In this document: piece by piece, positions 1-9,098 of the stretch | Layout of the letters: the number at the start of each line of letters is the position of its first letter | Position numbering within the stretch: position 1 is the stretch's first letter | Origin: Microcoleus sp. bin48.metabat.b7b8b9.023 | GTDB lineage: Bacteria; Cyanobacteriota; Cyanobacteriia; Cyanobacteriales; Microcoleaceae | DNA: 64,000 nucleotides | Direction of reading: 5' to 3' | Assembly: GCF_013299185.1 (NCBI RefSeq) | Contig: NZ_JAAFKG010000023.1 | Coordinates: 1 to 64,000, forward strand | Notes under the pieces: generated by a model | The model's input: the letters and a program-made list of their open reading frames with translations, nothing else | What the model was told of the DNA's origin: nothing | Databases searched by the model: none | Program-made: the position numbers and the translations under genes

Positions 1-298
1 GGCAATGGTAATTTTAGGTTTGAGTTTCATACAGGTAAACCCTAATTAAATAATTTGTAGTTACTCAACAATTATTCTCCAATATACCATATTCTGCTAA
101 TCTAAAGTTTAGATGCGTTCGCCCTGGCGCAGAGGGAAGAGTATTGCGAGGGTTTTGGATGTCGTAAAAAACCTTTTATCCCTCCCCTCTCTGTGTTCTC
201 TGTGTTCTCTGCGGTAAAATCTTCTTAATATCTACTTCACCTCTTTATCATCCAAAAATCGTCAGATGAAATTAATCAAAAGCATTAAGTAAACCGTA

Positions 299-493
299 TT
301 GACTTCTAATTACGAACCAGTATTTTTAATACTTAGACAAGATAATTTGCCCGCAGCTATTACAGGCTGCCAAGTAGGGACTTGGAGAATTTACACTGGC
401 GATGCTTCCTTTGAGTTTATACAAACAATAAGCGGCTTTGATTTAAAGTCATTTCTTACTGAAAGAGTGGGAGAATTCCCTGTACACCGCTAA
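299..493 (+). pseudogene. possible C-terminal remnant, unidentified
   Basis: A 64-residue open frame with only a TTG start, which runs 38 bases into the 3' end of the convergent methyltransferase gene. The peptide has protein-like composition but no motif that I recognise. It could be the tail of a decayed gene, possibly the partner nuclease of the adjacent methyltransferase, or chance. The rest of the first 455 bases shows only AT-rich spacer and a CTCTGTGTTCTCTG-type low-complexity repeat (about 188-224) that recurs near 7360 and 9770. Confidence 0.2.
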
Positions 494-1397
494 AACTATC
501 AAGGCGCTTGTTGATAATCTCTATGTAGTCAGGTACTATTTCAATACCAACATATTTAATCCCAAATTCTTGTGCAGCCAGTAATGTAGTTCCCGATCCT
601 GCGAAAGGATCGATTAGAATAGAATTTTCCAAACGCGGTACAAATATTTCAACTAGCTTTCTCATGAGAGCGATCGGTTTTACTGTGCAATGGACGTTAA
701 ACTCCTCGGTTTTCTCGCGCTGTATACCTTCTAAAATATTAGACTGAAAACCACCGAACCGATCTTTAGTATAAAATAGACCAGTACCATACTCTTGTAG
801 AGTTTCTAAGTAATTATTGACCAGTGGTTTTTGAAGAACGCAGATTGCTTCCCATTCGTTCCTCAGACAACTGTGCCAACCATCCCATTTTTCAGGATTT
901 TCATATCCTTTCTTCTCGAACTGTTGTTTGATATTGACACCTTTAGGGATACCACTGGATCTTTTATAAACAAGCATATCTCTCGCATAGAATCCAGCAT
1001 TTTCAAGTGCTACTTGTACGTGAGCAACAGTTCGCGTGCTGTTGAAAACTAAAACTGTCGCACCCGGTTTGCAAATCCGAAAAAGCTGCTCGCCCCACTC
1101 AAAACACCACTTCTCATAATCCAGAGTGTTGTTACGATTCCTTTGATACCATTTTTCGTTTCTGACTCCACCTGCTAAACCACTGCCATAGGGAATGTTT
1201 TTAACAAGAGTTTTATTTCCCTTGCCATTGACTTTTTCAATACGCCTTTGAATTTCTGAGTCATCCCATTTATGACCAATAAATTCATAATTATAAGGTG
1301 GGTCAGTGATACACGCAGAAATATAATTTTCTGGCAATGCTTTCATCACTTCGCGACAGTCACCAACCAAAACTTCATTTGAGGGAGCTTTTTTCAT
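456..1397 (-). CDS. site-specific DNA methyltransferase (N6-adenine/N4-cytosine, beta class)
   Basis: A 313-residue SAM-dependent DNA methyltransferase that adds a methyl group to an exocyclic amine of A or C. The catalytic motif IV, DPPYNY, lies near residue 33, and the SAM-binding motif I, DPFAGSGTT, lies near residue 265. Motif IV before motif I is the order of the beta group. CTVKP just before motif I fits the family (TVKP motif). No intact restriction endonuclease is next to it, so it is either an orphan methylase or the survivor of a broken restriction-modification pair. The target sequence cannot be read from the gene. Family assignment is firm; biological role is open. Confidence 0.9.
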   Translation of the reverse strand: MKKAPSNEVLVGDCREVMKALPENYISACITDPPYNYEFIGHKWDDSEIQRRIEKVNGKGNKTLVKNIPYGSGLAGGVRNEKWYQRNRNNTLDYEKWCFEWGEQLFRICKPGATVLVFNSTRTVAHVQVALENAGFYARDMLVYKRSSGIPKGVNIKQQFEKKGYENPEKWDGWHSCLRNEWEAICVLQKPLVNNYLETLQEYGTGLFYTKDRFGGFQSNILEGIQREKTEEFNVHCTVKPIALMRKLVEIFVPRLENSILIDPFAGSGTTLLAAQEFGIKYVGIEIVPDYIEIINKRLDSFSGVQGILPLFQ

Positions 1398-1642
1398 GAG
1401 TCGGGCAGTTACTCAAGTGGGAAATCAATCTTCAATTATGCCACATTTGCAGTATATAGTGAATCTAAATGAGTCGTGAAACTCTCTTCTCTTTCCGAAC
1501 TTCGCGTTCTTTGCGTCTTCGCGGTTCGTTTAAAACTGTTTTTCCACAACTCATTTACACTCCCTATAGGCAGTCCAAATCATAGGTTCATTGCAGCTTG
1601 TTTTGCTGCATACAAACATATAATTATGAGTCAACCGGAAAT

Positions 1643-1748
1643 ATAGCCTTTCTCAAAAAGATGAGGTATTACTGAGAGCTTGTATAACCGCCTAAACTAA
1701 GAGGGCTGAAGCCCAACAACATACCTCATCTTTCTGATAACCGCTATA
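1643..1748. repeat. dispersed palindromic repeat, family A (copy 1)
   Basis: Starts with TATAGCCTTTCTCAAAAAGA and ends in a near-complement (CATCTTTCTGATAACCGCTATA), so the whole unit can fold on itself. Related copies lie at 24568-24653 (partial), 48121-48229, 50341-50450 and 52796-52904 (opposite orientation). The centre carries GGGCTGAAGCCC. The remainder of 1398-1760 contains only a GCGTTCTTTGCGTC-type low-complexity stretch near 1500. Confidence 0.75.
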
Positions 1749-1760
1749 CCTAAATCCTGA

Positions 1761-4430
1761 CTATTTCAAATAAACCAACGTCACGCCTCCACCTCCTTCT
1801 TTTTGACTGGCGAGCTCGTAGCGAGAAACCTGCGGGTGAGTGTCCAGAAATTCGTGAACTCCGCGCCGCAACTGTCCCGTACCTTTGCCGTGAATTATCC
1901 ACAGCGCGCCGTATTCGACTGCTTTGGAGAGAGCTCTGTCGATTTCGATTTCGGCATCGGAGACTCTGGCGCCCCGGAGGTCGATCGAATTATTAGCAGT
2001 CCGAATGGCAATTTCGGGATTGGGTTTTGCTGGTTCCGACGCTGCTTGTTTAGCTTTGGCGGTAGCGGCTGCTTGAGCTGCCGCCTTGGCTAATTGAGCT
2101 TTGGTTTCCGGTTTTTGACCGTCGAGGGATTCAATTTCTGCCAGTTTGACCGTCATTTTCATAATCCCAAACCGCACGCTCAACTCTTCGTTAGCATCGG
2201 GGCCGCTGAGGACTTCGGCGGTTTGGCCCAGGCTGGGAATGCGGATGCGATCGCCCGTTTTTGGCATAAAACCCGGTTTTGGTTTCGCCGGTTGCTTCCG
2301 AGAGGGCAGGTGTTTTTGGGAAATTTGATTTAAGGTTTCTGTTGCCATTTGGGCATTTTGAGCCGTTTGGTCGCCCGCCTGCAAGCGACGAATAATTTGA
2401 GCAATTTCTGATTTTGCCGATCCTATTGCCTCATTTACTGCCACTTCCTGAGCTATTTTTAGTTCTCGCTCCCGCTCTTGCAAAGCCGCTGCTTTTTGAG
2501 AAACTTCCTTGTGCAGTTTTTCGGTTTGGTGCAGCAGTTGAGTTGCTTCTCTGGCCTTGGTTTCCTGTCTCCGGCGCTGGGCTTCTAGTCCTGCAATCAC
2601 TTGATTGACATCTTGAGATGCTCCGCCGACATAGGTTTGAGCTTCATCGACTATGGATGCTAGCAAACCGAGTCTTTTAGCAATAGTTAGGGCGTTGGAA
2701 CGTCCGGGAATTCCCCACAGCAAGCGATAGGTTGGCTGCATCGAACTGTCGTCAAATTCTACTGAGGCATTTTCAAAGCGGGAGTCTTGATATTTGAGGG
2801 CTTTGAGTTCGCCAAAGTGGGTAGTTGCGATTGTTAATAGGGAATGTTGGGCGAGATATTGCAATAGGGCGATCGCCAATGCGCTACCTTCAGATGGGTC
2901 TGTCCCCGCTCCTACTTCGTCTAACAAAACTAAAGATTTGGGAATTGGGAATTGGGCATCGGGCATGGGGAATTGGGCATTGGGAATTGGGGATTCGGAG
3001 TTTTCTTCCCCTTCTTCTGCTCTTTCTGCTTGCCTTTCTCCTTCTTTTTCTCCTGTTTTCAATACTTCTAAAATGCGGCTGATGCGGCGGATGTGACCGC
3101 TGAAAGTAGACAAACTTTGCTGCAAAGATTGTTCGTCACCAATATCGGCAAGAATATTGTCGAACCAAGGCAATTCTACGGGTTCGCGGGCGGCGACAAA
3201 CATTCCGGCTTTGGCCATTAAAGCTGCCAATCCCAAGGTTTTGAGGGTGACAGTTTTGCCGCCGGTGTTCGGGCCGGTGATGGCGACTACGCGGATCTGG
3301 GGGCTGATGGTTAAATCGACGGGTACGACTGCAAAGCCTTGTTCGTGTTGTTGCTGCCAAACTAATAGGGGATGGCGCAATTGACGGAGGGTAATTGGCG
3401 ATCGCAGATTGCGAATTAATACTTGGCTTTTTTCTGCTTGTTCCTCATCTAAATTTTCATCACCCGAATTTTCATCATCTAATTTTTCTGTATTTTTTGG
3501 TGCTAATTCTGGCTCTCCCAAATCGATAAATTTCGGCGGGTTTGCTTGGAGCCAATAACCGTAGCGCGCTTTAGCCGCAGCTAAATCTATAGTTGTTACT
3601 ACCACCACCAATCTGTCTAAATCTGGTTTGACTGCTGCGACTTGCTCGGTGAGGGCGCGGAGGACTGCTTCTTCTTCGGCTTGTTCTTGCCGGAGCAACT
3701 GCCGCATTTGGTTGTTAAGATTGACTGTGTTGTGGGGTTCTACGTACAGTGTCGCGCCGCTGGCGGAGGAGTCGTGAACGATGCCCGGTATAGCATCTTT
3801 TTGGGGAGCTTTTACCGGAATCACAAAGCGCGAGCTTCTTTGAGTAATTACCTGTTCTTGAACGGCGTTGGATTGGCGCTGTAAAATTCCTTGCAATATT
3901 TGATAAATGCGATCGCGCAACTGTCGCATTTGCACTCGAATTCCTGCTAATTTAGGAGTGGCGCGATCGGCTACTTGAGCGCGATCGTCTATACAGCGAT
4001 GGATTTCTTGCTCGATTTCGGGATAAGTCCGCAGTTGCGATGCCAGTTCTTTGAGCGTCGGCACATCGGGCGCAGAGTCAACAATCCGGCGCAATTGCCT
4101 TGCTCCGGCCAGGGTTGTAGCAATTGCGAGCAATTCTTCGCCCCCGAGCAAACCTTGAAGTTCGGCTCGTTGCAGGGCAGAGCCGATGTCTTGGATTCCT
4201 TCAAAACTCAAAGCACCGCCAGGGCGGCTTTCTAACTGGTAAGCTTCCTGAGTTTGGGCCTTGAGTTCGGCTGTTTGAGCTTGAGTTGCTGGGATTTGGA
4301 GGTCGAGGGCGGCCGCGACGCCGAGTTTAGTAGCAGCGAAGGTAGCCAAGTGCTGACACAGGCGCGGCCATTCTAATAGTTCTAGTGTTTCGGATTGAAT
4401 CAAAGTTGAGGTGGTGTTGGTGATTGGCAT
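1761..4430 (-). CDS. mutS2: endonuclease MutS2
   Basis: An 889-residue MutS2-family ATPase that binds branched DNA or collided ribosomes and carries a C-terminal Smr nuclease domain. It has the MutS core, Walker A GPNTGGKT near residue 386, Walker B LVLLDEVGAGTDP near residue 498, and the ATTHFGELK segment. A coiled-coil region follows. A KOW-like segment then leads to the C-terminal Smr domain with IDLRG and HGKGTGQLRRGV (about residues 815-860). The protein is some 100 residues longer than typical because of a low-complexity acidic segment before Walker A and a repeat-encoded insert just before Walker B (see 2938-2994). Start ATG at 4430 matches the family N-terminus. Confidence 0.95.
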   Translation of the reverse strand: MPITNTTSTLIQSETLELLEWPRLCQHLATFAATKLGVAAALDLQIPATQAQTAELKAQTQEAYQLESRPGGALSFEGIQDIGSALQRAELQGLLGGEELLAIATTLAGARQLRRIVDSAPDVPTLKELASQLRTYPEIEQEIHRCIDDRAQVADRATPKLAGIRVQMRQLRDRIYQILQGILQRQSNAVQEQVITQRSSRFVIPVKAPQKDAIPGIVHDSSASGATLYVEPHNTVNLNNQMRQLLRQEQAEEEAVLRALTEQVAAVKPDLDRLVVVVTTIDLAAAKARYGYWLQANPPKFIDLGEPELAPKNTEKLDDENSGDENLDEEQAEKSQVLIRNLRSPITLRQLRHPLLVWQQQHEQGFAVVPVDLTISPQIRVVAITGPNTGGKTVTLKTLGLAALMAKAGMFVAAREPVELPWFDNILADIGDEQSLQQSLSTFSGHIRRISRILEVLKTGEKEGERQAERAEEGEENSESPIPNAQFPMPDAQFPIPKSLVLLDEVGAGTDPSEGSALAIALLQYLAQHSLLTIATTHFGELKALKYQDSRFENASVEFDDSSMQPTYRLLWGIPGRSNALTIAKRLGLLASIVDEAQTYVGGASQDVNQVIAGLEAQRRRQETKAREATQLLHQTEKLHKEVSQKAAALQERERELKIAQEVAVNEAIGSAKSEIAQIIRRLQAGDQTAQNAQMATETLNQISQKHLPSRKQPAKPKPGFMPKTGDRIRIPSLGQTAEVLSGPDANEELSVRFGIMKMTVKLAEIESLDGQKPETKAQLAKAAAQAAATAKAKQAASEPAKPNPEIAIRTANNSIDLRGARVSDAEIEIDRALSKAVEYGALWIIHGKGTGQLRRGVHEFLDTHPQVSRYELASQKEGGGGVTLVYLK
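2938..2994 (-). repeat. GGGAATTGGG-type minisatellite inside mutS2
   Basis: Imperfect tandem copies of (G)GGAATTGGGCATTGGG are read in frame on the coding strand as Pro-Ile-Pro-Asn-Ala-Gln-Phe repeats, residues about 479-497 of MutS2. The same motif (CCCAATTCCCAATTCCC) occurs outside genes at about 57715-57738. The insert lies in a surface segment between the two nucleotide-binding motifs. Confidence 0.8.
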
Positions 4431-4960
4431 TCCCAGGCGCTGACCGAGAAGGTTGATTTGACGATACTATTAATTAATTTTAAAGTTTTTTATGGTTTCC
4501 GGGCGCAACTTGAGAAAGTATCTGGGATAACCGTCAGTATATTTTCCATTTTTGGATTTGAGATTTGAGATTTATTGCACAGGTGAATCTGCGAACTTTA
4601 ACGGGGTCTAAATTTGTGGGATCTCCACGACTCCTGTCGGGGGCTGGTATCTGTTTGCGGGCGGGTGACAAATTAGCAAGGCGAGAATTTGTATTTTTGG
4701 GTTCGCCGTCTCAAATTATACATTCTACTGATACCTGTTTGGCAAAACGATGCAACTGTAGGCCCGCAATCCAAATCATTATCCAGTAAGTCCTGCCAAA
4801 TCTCAAATCTCCAATCTAAAATCTCAAATGGTATGAGCATTTTTGCTGTTGAGGGAGCTAGCATCTACTGTTTTTTGCTGGGATTAAACTATTTTGTTTT
4901 AAATATGTCCGGGTAATTGTGGCGGTTGTATCCTAAAGAGAAAGTTGTGGAGCTGGTGTT
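4431..4960. other. intergenic region between divergent genes
   Basis: 530 bases between the divergently transcribed mutS2 and the hybrid kinase gene, so promoters for both must lie here. The visible structure is low complexity: TTTGGATTTGAGATTTGAG near 4553 and the complementary CAAATCTCAAATC near 4798, which form an inverted pair about 250 bases apart. No convincing gene was seen. Confidence 0.5.
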
Positions 4961-6229
4961 ATGGCAAAAATTCTGACGATCGCAGATAGTGTGACTTGGG
5001 AAGTCGTCCAAGAGTTACTGGAAAAGGAGGGACATCAGCTAAAAGTCGCTTCCGACGGCAAAGATGGTTTTGATATGGCGAGGGAATTCTCCCCGGATGC
5101 GATCGTTTGCGATGGGACTTTGCCTCAAATTCACTGGTTGGAGGTGTGTCGGCTGGTGAAAGCCGATTCCCTACGGGATAGCTTCGCTTCACGAGAATTG
5201 AGTACAGGCTATTTTTTGCTGCTGATAACACCCGAGCAATTTGCAGAAGTTCAAGAATTGGACGCGCGGGTTGACGATTTTGTGTTGAAACCGATAGTGA
5301 AGCAAGAATTTTTGGGGAGGCTGCGGGCGGGATTGCGCGAGCGCGAGTTGAGGCTAGAGTTGGCACGAACTCAGCAAGAATTGCAACTGTCGCGCGATCG
5401 ATCGCTGGAAAGTGAAAAGATGTCCAACTTGGGGGAATTAGTGTCTGGTATTGCCCACGAAATTAACAATCCAATTACTTTTATTTACAGCAATCTCACC
5501 CACGTCCAAAGTTACGCTACCGATTTAATTGAACTACTGCGATTGTATCAAAAACAGCTCGTCAATCCTGACGCGGAAATTATGCAAAAACAGCAAGATA
5601 TGGATGTGGAATTCCTGCTCGACGACTTGTTGAAAATTGTGAGTTCCATGCGTACCGGGAGCGATCGCATCCGCCAAATAATCTTATCGGTACAGGATTT
5701 TTCCCGCAGCGATCGCTCTGGCTGGCAGTTATTCGATATTTCCGACGGTTTAGAAAACACTCTGTTGTTGTTGCAGCACCGCTTACCGGCACGGGAGGGA
5801 AGGCGGGATATCAAGGTGATGAAGGAATACGGAAATTTGCCGCAAGTTGAGTGTTACGCGGGTCAGCTCAATCAAGCTTTTCTGAATGTGATCGATCGCG
5901 CGATCGATGCTTTGGAAAAGTCGAGTCAAGAGTTGGAAGAGTCGGAATCAGTTAAATTTAAGCCTGTGATTTTGATTAGCACTCATGTAATCGACGGTCA
6001 GCGGATTGCGATTGAGATTGCTGATAACGATCTGGCAACTAGCGAAGATATCGCAGCCCAATTTTCCGATCAATTTTTGAGGGAGACGGCTGCGGAAAGT
6101 AGCAGCCTTTTCGGACTGGCTATCAGCTATCGGATAATTGTAGAGCAGCACAAAGGAGAGTTAAAGTGTTTTTCTGAGCCGGGGAAAGGTACTAAGTTTC
6201 GGATAGAAATCCCGCTCAGGCACAGTTAA
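4961..6229 (+). CDS. hybrid response regulator-histidine kinase with degenerate ATPase domain
   Basis: 422 residues. An N-terminal CheY-like receiver (about 1-125) has the phospho-acceptor Asp in IVCDGTLP and the conserved Lys in VLKPI. A coiled linker leads to a HisKA domain with an intact H-box, GIAHEINNPITF (about residue 165). The C-terminal HATPase domain keeps the fold (GLAISYRIIVEQHKG, GKGTKF), but the N-box Asn before Ala is Arg (NVIDRAID) and the G1 box reads DNDLAT instead of DxGxG. ATP binding may therefore be impaired. The receiver also holds a repeat-encoded insert (5168-5197). It likely acts in a phosphorelay with partners elsewhere; no cognate regulator is adjacent. Confidence 0.88.
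   Translation: MAKILTIADSVTWEVVQELLEKEGHQLKVASDGKDGFDMAREFSPDAIVCDGTLPQIHWLEVCRLVKADSLRDSFASRELSTGYFLLLITPEQFAEVQELDARVDDFVLKPIVKQEFLGRLRAGLRERELRLELARTQQELQLSRDRSLESEKMSNLGELVSGIAHEINNPITFIYSNLTHVQSYATDLIELLRLYQKQLVNPDAEIMQKQQDMDVEFLLDDLLKIVSSMRTGSDRIRQIILSVQDFSRSDRSGWQLFDISDGLENTLLLLQHRLPAREGRRDIKVMKEYGNLPQVECYAGQLNQAFLNVIDRAIDALEKSSQELEESESVKFKPVILISTHVIDGQRIAIEIADNDLATSEDIAAQFSDQFLRETAAESSSLFGLAISYRIIVEQHKGELKCFSEPGKGTKFRIEIPLRHS
5168..5197 (+). repeat. SLRDSFAS-type small dispersed repeat inside a receiver domain
   Basis: TCCCTACGGGATAGCTTCGC and the bases that follow are a very small dispersed repeat known from cyanobacterial genomes. Here it is in frame and encodes Ser-Leu-Arg-Asp-Ser-Phe-Ala-Ser within the response-regulator receiver, lengthening a loop between beta-3 and beta-4 (inferred). 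Confidence 0.7.
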
Positions 6230-6233
6230 TCTT

Positions 6234-6585
6234 AAGGTACGTTGTTGGGCTTCAGCCCTCTTTCCTAATTTTATAAAGAGCGCTGAAGCGAACTACATAC
6301 CTTTAGAAATTCCGCTGCGACACAGTTAATCTTAAGGTACGTTGTTGGGCTTCAGCCCTCTTTGAGATATATATGAAAGAGCGCTAAAGCGCAAGAACGT
6401 ACCTTATTTGTTAATTGAGTTGAGCAATTAGCTGATTTCAGCGCTGTTTTTTTTAGATAAGCAAAGAGCGCTGAAGCGCAACAACGTACCTTGTACCTTA
6501 TTTGTTAATTGAGTTGAGAAATTAGGTTATTTCAGCGCTTTTTCCTAATCTTATAAAGAGCGCCCAAGCGCAACAACGTACCTTA
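6234..6585. repeat. cluster of family B hairpin repeats (four units)
   Basis: Units at 6234-6303, 6334-6405, about 6434-6492 and about 6531-6585. The consensus is AAGGTACGTTGTTGGGCTTC, a short loop, then GAAGCGCAACAACGTACCTT. Units 1 and 2 are part of a 100-bp tandem duplication that includes the last codons and stop of the upstream kinase gene. Units 3 and 4 repeat with their TTATTTGTTAATTGAGTTGA flank. The last unit supplies the stop codon of the convergent glycosylase gene. They probably act as bidirectional terminators or RNA-stabilising hairpins (inference). Confidence 0.8.
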
Positions 6586-7278
6586 TTTGTAATCGCACTG
6601 CTGTTGCAGCGGACACTCGTCGCAGCGGGGGTTTTTGGCAGTGCAAACCGCCGCCCCAAAGTCCAGCAATCCTAGATTCCAAGGCCCGACTTCCCGTTTG
6701 GGAGCGACTCTTTCTGCGGCTTCCCAAAGTTCGGGCGAGCGCGATTTTACCTTGCCGCCATCAAGCCCAAAAAAACGCTCCAAAATCCGAGCAACATTCG
6801 TATCGAGCACGGCTTTTGGCTGTCCGAAAGCATTAGCGCAAACCGATCGCGCAATGTACTTCCCAACTCCGGGAAGTTCCAGCAACTGAGCTTCAGTACG
6901 CGGTACATTTCCCTGATAATTTTCCAGGATCACCAGCACCGACTCCCGCAGCTTTTGCGCCCGAAAAAACAGACCCAAAGGCTGCAACAAACTAGCAACT
7001 TCTTCCACAGGCGCGATCGCCAGATCCTCCACAGTTGGATATCGACGGACAAATTCTTGATAAACCGGAGCAACGGTAGCAGCAGTAGTTTTTTGCAACA
7101 GCAACTCAGCTACTAAAATCGCGTAGGGGTCGCAGGTGCGGCGCCAAGGAAAATCGCGGAAATTCTCCTGGGCCCAAGCTTTCAGCCGGCGGCGGAACCA
7201 CCGGACTTTCGCAGCGTTCAAATGCTTTGACCCAGATCCGACATCAGAATCAAAAACAGCGGCATTTAATGCAGGCAT
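6583..7278 (-). CDS. HhH-GPD DNA glycosylase, Mig/MutY-like
   Basis: 231 residues with the endonuclease III superfamily fold. An N-terminal FPWRRTCDPY leads to the helix-hairpin-helix LPGVGKYIA, the catalytic Asp in VLDTNV, and a C-terminal 4Fe-4S loop Cys-X6-Cys-X2-Cys-X5-Cys. The MutY NUDIX-like C-terminal domain is absent. The residue after GVGK is Tyr, where EndoIII has Lys and MutY has Ser; with the LLLQKTTAATV segment this resembles archaeal Mig-type T:G mismatch glycosylases more than MutY. It removes a mismatched base (thymine or adenine) in base-excision repair. Substrate choice is inferred from one position. Confidence 0.8.
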   Translation of the reverse strand: MPALNAAVFDSDVGSGSKHLNAAKVRWFRRRLKAWAQENFRDFPWRRTCDPYAILVAELLLQKTTAATVAPVYQEFVRRYPTVEDLAIAPVEEVASLLQPLGLFFRAQKLRESVLVILENYQGNVPRTEAQLLELPGVGKYIARSVCANAFGQPKAVLDTNVARILERFFGLDGGKVKSRSPELWEAAERVAPKREVGPWNLGLLDFGAAVCTAKNPRCDECPLQQQCDYK

Positions 7279-7576
7279 TTGATTTGTAATTTGGATAAAT
7301 TGCCAAGTTTATATTTATATAATAGCAGATTTAAAGGATTTGTAAAAAACTCTTTTTCTTTCTCTTTCTCTGCGTACTCTGCGCTCTCTGCGGTTAATAA
7401 AAAAAATATTATCAACCACCAGTCATACCCAGAAACCTAGAAACAATATTAATTTCAAACAATGTCAAAATGTAAAATTTTGTATAGCAAACAGCACAAC
7501 TGCCTAAAAATAGATCATGCTGGGTATTCAAGAGACTTCAATCGCCCGCAAAAACAAATTTAAATCAGGTAATAAA
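7279..7576. other. intergenic region upstream of the aldehyde dehydrogenase
   Basis: Contains an AT-rich stretch and a TCTCTGCGTACTCTGCG-type low-complexity repeat near 7360-7400. It must hold promoters for both flanking divergent genes. No clear -10/-35 pair stands out. Confidence 0.4.
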
Positions 7577-9097
7577 ATGGTAGTAGCAGCACCTGTTCAA
7601 TCCGGCAGTCAGTCAATTTTTCAAGCTCGTTACGACAACTTTATTGGCGGCAAGTGGGTAGCACCGGTGAAGGGGAAATACTCGGAAAACCTTTCTCCAA
7701 TTACCGGAAAATCAATTTGTCAAATTCCCCGATCGAGCGCGGAGGATGTAGAATTGGCACTGGATGCCGCCCACGCTGCGAAAGACAAGTGGGGTAAGAC
7801 TTCCCCCGCAGACAGGGCGCGGGTGTTGCACAAGATTGCCGATCGCATCGAAGAAAACCTCGATCGCCTCGCCATCGCCGAAACCTGGGACAACGGCAAA
7901 CCAATTCGCGAAACCAGACTAGCAGACATCCCGCTGGCGATCGACCATTTCCGCTACTTCGCAAGCTGCATTCGGGCCCAAGAAGGGTCGATCGGCGAAC
8001 TCGACGAAAACACCGTCGCCTACCACTTCCACGAACCCCTAGGCGTCATCGGACAAATCATCCCCTGGAACTTCCCAATCCTCATGGCTGCGTGGAAACT
8101 CGCCCCAGCCCTCGCCGCCGGCAACTGCGTTGTCCTCAAACCAGCAGGGCCAACCCCCGCATCCATCCTAGTATTGATGGAAATCATCGCCGACTTAGTA
8201 CCGGATGGCGTCATCAACGTCGTCAACGGCCCCGGTGCCGAAATCGGCAAAACCCTCGCCACCAGCCCCCGAATTGCCAAAGTAGCCTTCACCGGTGAAA
8301 CAACCACGGGCCGGCTGATCATGCAGTACGCCTCCCAAAACGTCATCCCCGTCACCCTAGAATTAGGCGGAAAATCGCCCAACATTTTCTTTGAGGATGT
8401 CTGCGCCCAAGATGACGAATTCCTCGACAAAGCCGTCGAAGGATTGGTGATGTTTGCTTTCAACCAAGGCGAAGTTTGCACCTGTCCTTCGCGGGCGTTA
8501 ATTCAAGAGTCGATTTACGATCGATTTATAGAAAGGGCGATCGATCGCATCCGCCAAATCAAACAAGACAACCCACTAGATCCAACAACCGCCCTCGGCG
8601 CCCAAGTCTCAGTCAGCCAGATGGAAAAAATCGCCGAATACGTCAAAATCGGGCGTGAAGAAGGCGCAGAATGCTTGATTGGTGGCGAAAGAAAAATCTT
8701 ATCCGGCGACTTAAAAGACGGTTATTATTTCCAGCCGACAGTCTTCAAAGGAAACAACAAAATGCGAATTTTCCAAGAAGAAATCTTCGGCCCAGTATTA
8801 GCAGTCACCACCTTCAAAGACGAAGCCGAAGCCTTAGAAATTGCCAACGATACCCTCTACGGTTTAGGCGCCGGAGTTTGGACGCGCGACATCAACACCG
8901 CCTACCGCATGGGCCGCGCCATTCAAGCAGGCCGCGTGTGGACAAACTGCTATCATTTGTATCCCGCCCACGCAGCCTTCGGCGGCTACAAATCATCAGG
9001 TATCGGCCGCGAAAACCACAAAATGATGTTGGATCACTACCAACAAACCAAGAACTTATTAGTCAGCTACAGCCCGAAAGCATTAGGCTTCTTCTAA
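7577..9097 (+). CDS. NAD-dependent aldehyde dehydrogenase (acetaldehyde type)
   Basis: 506 residues from ATG 7577, preferred over the in-frame ATG at 7517 because AGG at 7567-7569 gives it a ribosome-binding site and it matches the family N-terminus. Oxidises an aldehyde to the acid with NAD(P). The general base Glu262 lies in TLELGGKSP, and the catalytic Cys301 lies in [18 protein letters not shown] and EEIFGPVL are also present. The [12 protein letters not shown] form is that of the ExaC/AldB acetaldehyde dehydrogenases. A DUF779 protein follows at 9366, a pairing seen with this subfamily, so the two probably work together. Soluble, cytoplasmic. Confidence 0.93.
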   Translation: MVVAAPVQSGSQSIFQARYDNFIGGKWVAPVKGKYSENLSPITGKSICQIPRSSAEDVELALDAAHAAKDKWGKTSPADRARVLHKIADRIEENLDRLAIAETWDNGKPIRETRLADIPLAIDHFRYFASCIRAQEGSIGELDENTVAYHFHEPLGVIGQIIPWNFPILMAAWKLAPALAAGNCVVLKPAGPTPASILVLMEIIADLVPDGVINVVNGPGAEIGKTLATSPRIAKVAFTGETTTGRLIMQYASQNVIPVTLELGGKSPNIFFEDVCAQDDEFLDKAVEGLVMFAFNQGEVCTCPSRALIQESIYDRFIERAIDRIRQIKQDNPLDPTTALGAQVSVSQMEKIAEYVKIGREEGAECLIGGERKILSGDLKDGYYFQPTVFKGNNKMRIFQEEIFGPVLAVTTFKDEAEALEIANDTLYGLGAGVWTRDINTAYRMGRAIQAGRVWTNCYHLYPAHAAFGGYKSSGIGRENHKMMLDHYQQTKNLLVSYSPKALGFF

Positions 9098-9098
9098 A

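Noticed and set aside
1803-4235. Several long open frames opposite mutS2
   Set aside because: Shadows of a well-supported coding sequence in other frames.
8020-8481. A 153-codon frame opposite the aldehyde dehydrogenase
   Set aside because: Antisense shadow of a conserved gene with biased codon use.
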